Below, piece after piece: positions 14,925 to 19,453 of a stretch of 19,453 bases of DNA (its first letter is position 1; every line of letters begins with the position of its first letter). Position numbers and translations under genes: made by a program. This DNA is from Desulfonatronospira sp. Its GTDB lineage: Bacteria > Desulfobacterota > Desulfovibrionia > Desulfovibrionales > Desulfonatronovibrionaceae. Below the pieces are notes generated by a model. That model ran no database searches, was not told the origin of the DNA, and saw only the letters and a list, made by a program, of their open reading frames with translations. Where the stretch lies: the NCBI GenBank assembly GCA_003563255.1, contig PWSL01000156.1:1-19453 (forward strand), given 5' to 3'.

Positions 14925-15614
14925 CTAGTGCTGACCTGCTTCCAGGTAGGCGTTTATCCGGTTTTCAATTTTCTTGAAAATCCAGAGTATTCCGTAGACC
15001 AGGACCAGATAGATGGCTGCGGCCGCCAGGAAAAGCTCATAAAAGGCAAAGCTCCGGGCGGATATTTCTCTGGCCACCCCGGTAATGTCCATGACCGTGA
15101 TGATGGACACCAGGGAGGAAGCCTGCAACAGAAAAATGACTTCGTTGGTGTAGGCAGGCCAGGCGATGCGCAGGGCTTTCGGTATGATAATACGGCGGTA
15201 GAGTAAAAGACCGGACATGCCGCAGGCCCGGGCCGCTTCCACTTCACCCCGGGGCACCCCCTGAATCCCGCCCCGGAATATCTCGGCCGAGTAGGCTGCT
15301 GTATTCAGGGTAAGGGCCAGGACAGCACAGAACCAGGGGTTCTTGAAAAAAAACCACAGGCCCACAGAATCCAGAAAGCCATGGAACTGTCCGCTCCCGT
15401 AGTAGATGAGAAAAATCTGCACCAGAAGAGGAGTGCCGCGAAAATAAAAGGTAAAGGCATACACCGGCATCCATAGGCTGCGCAACCTGGACACCCGCAT
15501 GACAGACAGTGGAATGGCCAGCAAAAAACCCAGCAGCACGCTTAGAAAAGTGATCTGCAGGGTGACCACCGCACCGTTGAAAAGTCTGGGCAGACTGTCA
15601 ATAACAATGTCCAT
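14925..15614 (-). CDS. Polar amino acid ABC transporter permease (HisM/ArtM type)
   Basis: One of two inner-membrane subunits forming the translocation channel of a polar/basic amino acid importer. The 229-residue protein has the family layout: a periplasmic N-terminus, hydrophobic segments near residues 13-35, 52-73 and 95-112, and the EAA loop EVEAARACGMS ... RRIIIPKALRIAWPA that docks on the ATPase. NTAAYSAEIFRGGIQGVPRG just before the loop is typical of HisM/GlnP-type permeases. The start lies 7 bases beyond the partner permease gene, with AGG a few bases upstream. Substrate assignment rests on the HisP-like ATPase of the same cluster. Confidence 0.93.
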   Translation of the reverse strand: MDIVIDSLPRLFNGAVVTLQITFLSVLLGFLLAIPLSVMRVSRLRSLWMPVYAFTFYFRGTPLLVQIFLIYYGSGQFHGFLDSVGLWFFFKNPWFCAVLALTLNTAAYSAEIFRGGIQGVPRGEVEAARACGMSGLLLYRRIIIPKALRIAWPAYTNEVIFLLQASSLVSIITVMDITGVAREISARSFAFYELFLAAAAIYLVLVYGILWIFKKIENRINAYLEAGQH

Positions 15615-15621
15615 ATCCGCC

Positions 15622-16317
15622 TCAGTCCATTATAATGCCGCGGCTGGCCCGTTTTTCAGCCCATTGCTGCACCAGGTTGGAGCCGATGGTTATAAGCAGA
15701 TATATAAGCGAGGCCGCGAAAAAAAAGGTGAAAGGCTCCCGGGTGGCCCGGGCGGCTATGTCGGCATTGCGCATAAGTTCCGGCAGCTGGATAACCGAGA
15801 CAAGGGCAGTGGCCTTAATCAGAACCATCCAGACATTTCCCAGCCCCGGCAGTGCATAGCGCATCATCTGGGGCAGAGTCACCCGCCTGAATGTCAGCGC
15901 CCTGCTCATGCCGCAGGCCCTGGCGGCCTCAATCTGCCCCTTGGGCACTGCCAGGTAGGCTCCCCGGAAAACCTCGGTGGAAAAAGCCCCGTAAATAAAT
16001 CCTATGGTGGCTGTTCCAGCCACAAAGGGATCCAGGGAGATAAAGACGGGAGCCCCGAACATGGCTGAGATATCCTGAATCAGAGTCGGGGTACCGTAAT
16101 ACACCAGCAGGATGAGAATCAGCTCAGGGATTCCCCGGATGACCGTAGTATAGGTGTTGGCCAGAAAACGCAACAGGGCCGAGTTTGAAAACTTGCAGAG
16201 CACCCCCAGAAGTCCCAGCCCTATGGCCAGTATCATGGCGGAAATCCCGACATAAAGGGTCAGCTTGGCCCCCTGGATTAGAAGCCATCCGTAACCGTGC
16301 AGTTCAAAAAAGGGCAT
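15622..16317 (-). CDS. Polar amino acid ABC transporter permease (HisQ/ArtQ type)
   Basis: Partner permease of 231 residues. Hydrophobic segments lie near residues 20-40, 60-78, 98-118 and 200-218. TTVIRGIPELILILLVYYG and GAFSTEVFRGAYLAVPKGQ are family signatures, and the EAA loop is IEAARACGMSRALTFRRVTLPQMM. It is 26-30 percent alike by eye to the second permease, as expected for a heterodimer. The ribosome binding site before the ATG at 16317 is poor. It is separated from the binding-protein gene of the same system by 622 bases of nested repeats, which may uncouple or reduce its expression relative to that gene. Confidence 0.93.
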   Translation of the reverse strand: MPFFELHGYGWLLIQGAKLTLYVGISAMILAIGLGLLGVLCKFSNSALLRFLANTYTTVIRGIPELILILLVYYGTPTLIQDISAMFGAPVFISLDPFVAGTATIGFIYGAFSTEVFRGAYLAVPKGQIEAARACGMSRALTFRRVTLPQMMRYALPGLGNVWMVLIKATALVSVIQLPELMRNADIAARATREPFTFFFAASLIYLLITIGSNLVQQWAEKRASRGIIMD

Positions 16318-16412
16318 GGGAGTTTGATCCTGAGTATCAGATTAGGGCTTTGCATGTAGCATGGGGACTGGCTCTCCCCGCACTTATTTTTCCAAGAAAA
16401 CCTGGACCATTT

Positions 16413-16834
16413 GTAACTATTCACCATCTGATAAAATTGATCAATCTAAGCGCACCGCTGATATCCAGGGTCCGGGGGCTTTGCAAACCGGGCGTAAACT
16501 GTCTAATCGACGCGGAGTCACGCCTGTGGCGTGATTAATCAAAACCGTAAAACACTGAACCTGATTCAAAGCATTCTATAGCACTACAGCGAAACTTATA
16601 AAATACAGTATGGTATCTCAATGGGGGACAGGCACTTTTGCCGGTTGCTAATTTGTAAATGCTTCAAAAATTCGGCGGCAAAAGAGCCAGTCCCCGGAGG
16701 TCAATAAATAAGTTTCGCTGTAGTGATAGAAATATTCTGATTATTAAACTCGTGTGTAGGTTTTGATTTACGCTTCCTTGGAGTGAGTTTTTACGTCCTG
16801 TTTGCAAAGTCCCCGGACCCTGGTGAATAGTTAC
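16413..16834. repeat. GTAAC-ended palindromic element with 8-bp duplication, IS66-like ends (copy E)
   Basis: Ends GTAACTATTCACC (16413-16425) and GGTGAATAGTTAC (16822-16834) are perfect inverted repeats. GACCATTT stands directly outside both (16405-16412 and 16835-16842), an exact target duplication. Inner arms CCAGGGTCCGGGGGCTTTGC (16465-16484) and GCAAAGTCCCCGGACCCTGG (16804-16823) continue the palindrome; the left arm has an extra block of about 39 bases. Five-prime GTAA termini with 8-bp duplications are characteristic of the IS66 family, so an IS66-derived miniature element is likely. No transposase frame is inside. Element B3 splits its centre; without it the length would be about 274 bp. 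Confidence 0.85.
16582..16725 (-). repeat. Innermost family B element (copy B3)
   Basis: The most complete B copy, 144 bp, inverted relative to B1 and B2. Ends are CACTACAGCGAAACTTATAA and ATAAGTTTCGCTGTAGTG, nearly perfect inverted repeats of 18 bases. Arms GGGGACAGGCAC (16624-16635) and GAGCCAGTCCCC (16684-16695) enclose a TTTTGCCGG / CGGCGGCAAAA stem. ATAG flanks both sides (16578-16581 and 16726-16729), a probable 4-bp target duplication. Confidence 0.82.
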
Positions 16835-16910
16835 GACCATTTTAAAAATAAGTGCGGGGGTGCCAGTCCCCTGCTTTCCCATAGGGAGCGGCCCTCCCCG
16901 CACTGATTAT

Positions 16911-16929
16911 TGATGAAACAAATTCATCA
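16911..16929 (-). other. Small stem-loop after the binding-protein gene
   Basis: TGATGAA (16911-16917) pairs perfectly with TTCATCA (16923-16929) around a 5-base loop, 11 bases beyond the stop of the minus-strand binding-protein gene. No U-run follows, so it is not a standard terminator; it could be a minor RNA 3'-end structure or chance. Confidence 0.3.
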
Positions 16930-16939
16930 TGTGCAGGCA

Positions 16940-17722
16940 TTACTCATCGCCGTAAACGTCAAAATCAAAGTATCTGTCATTAATTTCCTGGTAGGTTCCG
17001 TCGGCACGGATATCTGCAATGGCCTGATTGAAGGCCTGGCGCAGTTCATCCTCTCCCTTGCGCAATGCTATGCCGATGCCTTCCCCGAACCACTGTTCAT
17101 CGGTATAGCTTGGACCGACAAACTCGTAATCCTGCCCTGCCTCTGAATCCAGAAAGCCTGTCTGCAGTACAACAGCATCTGCAAAAAGAAGGTCCACCCT
17201 TCCGGCCACCATGTCCAGGTTGGCTTCTTCCTGGGTGGCATAGGACCTGATATTCAAAACATTATCGAAGTTGTCGTTTATGAAATTTGCGCTCACAGTG
17301 GCCCTCTGGACCCCCACGGACAAACCTTCCAGTGACTCATCTGAAATTTCAATATCCCTGTCCTTGTGTTTCACAAACCTGGCCGGTGTCTGATAATACT
17401 TTTCAGTGAAATCCACCCTTCTTTTACGCTCTTCGGTAATGCTCATGGAAGCTATAATGGCATCGTAGTCTCTGGCCAGCAGGGCCGGGATTATGCCGTC
17501 CCAGCTCTGGGTAACGAATTCGCATTCAAAATTGGCAGCGTCACACAGGGCTTTGGCGATATCAATGTCAAACCCTTTGAGGTTGCCTTGCTGGTCTATG
17601 TAGTTAAACGGGGGGTAGGCACCCTCTGTACCGATACGCACCTTGTCCTGGGCCAGGGCACTGCCCGCCAGAAGCATCAACCCGAACACCGCCAGAACCA
17701 GAATGTTAAGAATCCTTTTCAT
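16940..17722 (-). CDS. Periplasmic amino acid-binding protein (family 3, HisJ/ArgT-like)
   Basis: The ligand-capturing subunit of the ABC importer. The 260-residue precursor has a signal peptide: basic MKR, a hydrophobic core (ILVLAVFGLMLLAG) and SALA before Gln25, a good signal peptidase I site. The mature part follows the family-3 pattern: GTEGAYPPFNYIDQQGNLKGFDIDIAKALC, DYDAIIASMSITEERKRRVDFTEKYY with the conserved Ser-x-Ser/Arg ligand region, and DLLFADAVVL. Overall resemblance is to the lysine/arginine/ornithine and histidine binding proteins, so a basic amino acid ligand is likely but not proved. GGAGGA stands just before the ATG, the strongest ribosome binding site of the operon, in keeping with the excess of binding protein usual in these systems. 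Confidence 0.94.
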   Translation of the reverse strand: MKRILNILVLAVFGLMLLAGSALAQDKVRIGTEGAYPPFNYIDQQGNLKGFDIDIAKALCDAANFECEFVTQSWDGIIPALLARDYDAIIASMSITEERKRRVDFTEKYYQTPARFVKHKDRDIEISDESLEGLSVGVQRATVSANFINDNFDNVLNIRSYATQEEANLDMVAGRVDLLFADAVVLQTGFLDSEAGQDYEFVGPSYTDEQWFGEGIGIALRKGEDELRQAFNQAIADIRADGTYQEINDRYFDFDVYGDE

Positions 17723-17975
17723 GTTTCCTCCTGTTTGTGTTTTAATATTTTTAGGCGGACACTCAAGACATTACATCATAGTCCACGGCTGAACCTTAAG
17801 GACTTACTTGTCATATCCTGTCCAGAATACAAGGCCTTCGCTGAGAAGCATGGCAGGTAATCCTTGCATAAGACAGGGCCTCAGCACTTGGCAGTGGGGC
17901 GGAACCGCGCTTATTGTTCTAAACCCCGACTGGACAGAGATGACTCTTTCATCTGGGTTACGGGCAAGGCCCGCC
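17723..17975 (-). other. Intergenic region between ATPase and binding-protein genes
   Basis: This 253-base space has no copy of the repeat families that fill the other long gaps. A small hairpin CGGGC-AAG-GCCCG (17961-17973) lies just after the ATPase stop, without a U-run. The binding-protein ribosome binding site is at the other end. A promoter of its own is plausible given the spacing, but I find no well-spaced -35/-10 pair. No small gene is convincing. Confidence 0.5.
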
Positions 17976-18773
17976 TCAGAAAAACCTGGCAAGAAACTTA
18001 CGGCACCGCTCCGAATGTGGATTAGTAAAGACCTGGCCCGGGGGGCCCTGTTCTTCTATCACCCCGGAGTCGAGGAATATAACCTGGCTGGAGACATCTC
18101 TGGCAAAAGCCATTTCATGGGTGGCCAGAACCATTGTTCGGCCTTCCCTGGCCAGATCCTGCAGCACCCGCAAAACCTCTCCCACCAGTTCCGGATCCAG
18201 GGCTGAAGTAGGCTCGTCGAACAAAAGGGCCTTGGGTTCCATGGCCAGTGCCCGGGCTATGGCCGCCCGCTGCTGCTGTCCCCCTGAAAGCTGGGCCGGG
18301 TAGTAATGGGAACGATCTGCAATGCCCACTTTTTCAAGGTAAGACATGCCCCTCTCCCGGGCCTCTTTTCTGGGAACCTTTAATACATGCACCGGGGCTT
18401 CCGTGACATTGTCCAAGACGCTCATGTGGGTCCAGAGGTTAAAGTGCTGAAACACCATGCCAAGCTTGGTGCGGATACGATCAACCTGTCTGTGGTCCTC
18501 TGGAATGTTCTGGCCACGCCTGTTTAACCGCATGCGGATCTTTTCTCCGCCGACAAATATATCTCCGGATGTAGGTATCTCAAGGAGGTTGATGCAGCGC
18601 AAAAGGGTACTCTTGCCGGATCCGCTGGAACCGATCATGGATATGACGTCCCCTTCATGGGCGGTCAGGGAGACGCCTTTCAGCACGTGCAGGGAGCCGA
18701 AACTCTTGTGCAGATTTCTTACGCCCAGGGCCTCCCTGGCACTATTTAGGTCTGGGTAGTTTGCCACTTCCAT
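17976..18773 (-). CDS. Polar amino acid ABC transporter ATP-binding protein (HisP type)
   Basis: The cytosolic ATPase that drives the importer. With the ATG at 18773 it has 265 residues; an in-frame TTG at 18800 would add 9 and neither start has a clear ribosome binding site. All nucleotide-binding motifs are intact: Walker A GSSGSGKST (48-56), Q-loop Gln in MVFQHFNLW (109), signature LSGGQQQR (162-169), Walker B LLFDEP (183-188) and H-loop His219 in ATHEM. Segments such as VFQHFNLWTHMSVLDNVTEA and FDEPTSALDPELVGEVLR closely resemble enteric HisP as I remember it, which is the best hint that the system carries histidine or other basic amino acids. It is the first gene of the minus-strand transporter cluster. 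Confidence 0.94.
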   Translation of the reverse strand: MEVANYPDLNSAREALGVRNLHKSFGSLHVLKGVSLTAHEGDVISMIGSSGSGKSTLLRCINLLEIPTSGDIFVGGEKIRMRLNRRGQNIPEDHRQVDRIRTKLGMVFQHFNLWTHMSVLDNVTEAPVHVLKVPRKEARERGMSYLEKVGIADRSHYYPAQLSGGQQQRAAIARALAMEPKALLFDEPTSALDPELVGEVLRVLQDLAREGRTMVLATHEMAFARDVSSQVIFLDSGVIEEQGPPGQVFTNPHSERCRKFLARFF

Positions 18774-18954
18774 CCGGACTAGAATATATTGAGGAATCAA
18801 CCCTGTAAAGAAACTTATTCATGCCTCAAAGGGTACCGGGCATTTCGAAGCCCCGGCTGTATGCCCACATCCCCTCCTAACCGCAGGCACGGGGCTTACG
18901 AGCCCTGAGCAGGCATTGAGCCGCTTGCTGCAAATAATCAGGCTTAAATGGCAT
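18774..18954. other. Upstream region of the transporter operon, no recognised element
   Basis: This stretch should contain the promoter and leader of the minus-strand operon. I see GC-rich short complementary segments (GGGCATTTCGAAGCCCC, GCACGGGGCTTACGAGCCC) but no clear -35/-10 pair, riboswitch or operator. A short minus-strand reading frame (18877-19074) crosses into the neighbouring repeat and resembles nothing I know. Confidence 0.35.
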
Positions 18955-19128
18955 GTCTTTGTTCAGCACTTTACGTGTGGTAGGTTTGCCTGCCGGGAGG
19001 CATACAGCCCTGAAGGAGGACCAGCTCTCCCAGCACCATATTTTAAATAAATACAGCTGCCTTGCCGTCATCAAAATAAGTGCAGGGGCGTCTGTACTCT
19101 GCTTTTATTCACAGCCCTGAACAGATAC
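18955..19128 (+). repeat. Decayed family A element (copy A6)
   Basis: The left end GTCTTTGTTCAGCACTTTAC lines up with GTATCTGTTTAGCGCTTTGC of intact copies, and the right end is CCTGAACAGATAC (19116-19128). Between them are degenerate arms (GGAGGACCAGCTCTCCCAGC on the left, AAAATAAGTGCAGGGGCG and GTCTGTACTCTGC on the right). Many substitutions and no visible flanking duplication suggest an old insertion. Confidence 0.55.
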
Positions 19129-19208
19129 TATTTTTATGTAATGCCATATACCGGTGTCAAGCTAAACTTGCCACCTTCTTCAATAAATTATCAGCCATAA
19201 TTTATAAG

Positions 19209-19332
19209 CACTACAGCGAAACTTATTTATTGACCTCCGGGGACTGGCTCTCCCCGCACTTATTTTTAGCTGATGTGAAGATCATTACTGAAAAATAAGT
19301 GCGGGGTGCCTGTCCCCAATTTTGACAGGTTG
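19209..19332 (+). repeat. Family B element with the CCCCGCAC stem, right end cut by an A element (copy B5)
   Basis: The left end CACTACAGCGAAACTTATTT and the following TATTGACCTCC are identical to the reverse complement of the right end of B3 (42 bases through GGGGACTGGCTC). The inner stem, however, is CCCCGCACTTATTTTT / AAAAATAAGTGCGGGG, otherwise seen in family A. The right arm GTGCCTGTCCCC (19306-19317) continues with AATTTTGACAGGTTGG and is then interrupted by the family A terminus at 19333. Confidence 0.72.
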
Positions 19333-19453
19333 GGTATCTGTTTAGCGCTTTGCATGTAGCACGGGGACTGGCTCTTCCGGGACCCGCTTGTCCCAAAAAA
19401 TGAGTCGATTTGAGCACAAAATGATGCTCAAGTGGGTCCCGGAGTGCCTGTCC
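19333..19453 (+). repeat. Family A element running off the window (copy A7)
   Basis: GTATCTGTTTAGCGC, TTTGCATGTAGC, arm GGGGACTGGCTC (19363-19374), inner stem TTCCGGGACCC / GGGTCCCGGA and the start of the right arm GTGCCTGTCC. It is the uninterrupted counterpart of copy A2 and shows what that locus looked like before its B insertion. The right terminus and any duplication lie beyond the window. Confidence 0.8.

Larger units (their letters stand above)
16334..16882 (+). repeat. Outer family A element of a three-layer nest (copy A5)
   Basis: The decayed left end GTATCAGATTAGGGC is followed by TTTGCATGTAGCATGGGGACTGG. The hairpin arms are GGGGACTGGCTC (16363-16374) and GTGCCAGTCCCC (16860-16871), with inner stem CCCCGCACTTATTTTT paired to AAAAATAAGTGCGGGG. 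The right terminus after CTGCTTTCCC is eroded, and a further decayed left-arm fragment (CCCCGCACTGATTATT) follows. Its loop contains the element at 16413-16834. Together these layers make up most of the 622-base gap between binding-protein and permease genes. Confidence 0.75.

Noticed and set aside
14415..15206. A 263-codon plus-strand frame antisense to the exporter and permease genes
   Set aside because: It lies opposite two well-supported genes, its translation is low-complexity Gly/Gln/Pro, and it has no domain.
18877..19074. A 65-codon minus-strand frame upstream of the transporter operon
   Set aside because: Half of it lies in the decayed A6 repeat, no family resemblance, no clear ribosome binding site.
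1..19453. CRISPR array
   Set aside because: The repeats are dispersed, palindromic over 60-150 bases and unequally spaced, with no regular repeat-spacer pattern and no cas gene.

Overview
The window looks like a chromosomal segment of a Gram-negative, moderately GC-rich bacterium, most likely a sulfate-reducer-type deltaproteobacterium (Desulfobacterota, Desulfovibrionales-like). This is inferred from the riboflavin-nusB-leuS-lptE-holA-radC gene order and from acyP beside lon; no rRNA or other phylogenetic marker is present. LptE implies an outer membrane with LPS.

Layout. Positions 251-3651 (+) hold riboflavin synthesis genes (ribE, ribBA, ribH), nusB and an unrecognised 175-residue protein overlapping nusB. 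Positions 3774-8496 (+) hold leuS, lptE, holA and radC in close succession. Positions 9090-12141 (+) hold an acylphosphatase and the ATP-dependent protease Lon, which ends in a hairpin terminator. From 12246 everything runs on the minus strand: an HD-domain protein that appears to be an internal duplication with a dead N-terminal copy, an EamA/DMT exporter, two permeases, a periplasmic binding protein and a HisP-type ATPase. The last four form a polar/basic amino acid ABC importer read in the order ATPase, binding protein, permease Q, permease M, with the exporter gene coupled to the end.

The genes are mostly conserved housekeeping. The unusual part is the DNA between them. Almost every long gap is filled by short palindromic elements with no coding capacity. 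I distinguish four families. Family A has ends GTATCTGTTTAGCGC and 8-bp target duplications at three loci. Family B has ends CACTACAGCGAAACTTA and apparent 4-6 bp duplications. The GTAAC/GTTAC-ended elements (called D/E here) carry an 8-bp duplication and IS66-like ends. Family C contains GGGGACTGTCCCC and ends in TGAATGGTTAC. Families A and B share one internal hairpin (GGGGACTGGCTC ... GTGCCTGTCCCC) with interchangeable inner stems.

The elements are inserted inside one another. I can read two three-layer nests: B(A(B)) at 8564-9016 and A(E(B)) at 16334-16882. Most of the insertions are supported by duplications or near-duplications flanking each layer. The second nest lies inside the ABC transporter operon, between the binding-protein and permease genes, the same position where REP sequences sit in the enteric histidine-transport operon. 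No transposase is present in the window, so the mobilising enzymes must be encoded elsewhere. No tRNA, rRNA or CRISPR array was seen.
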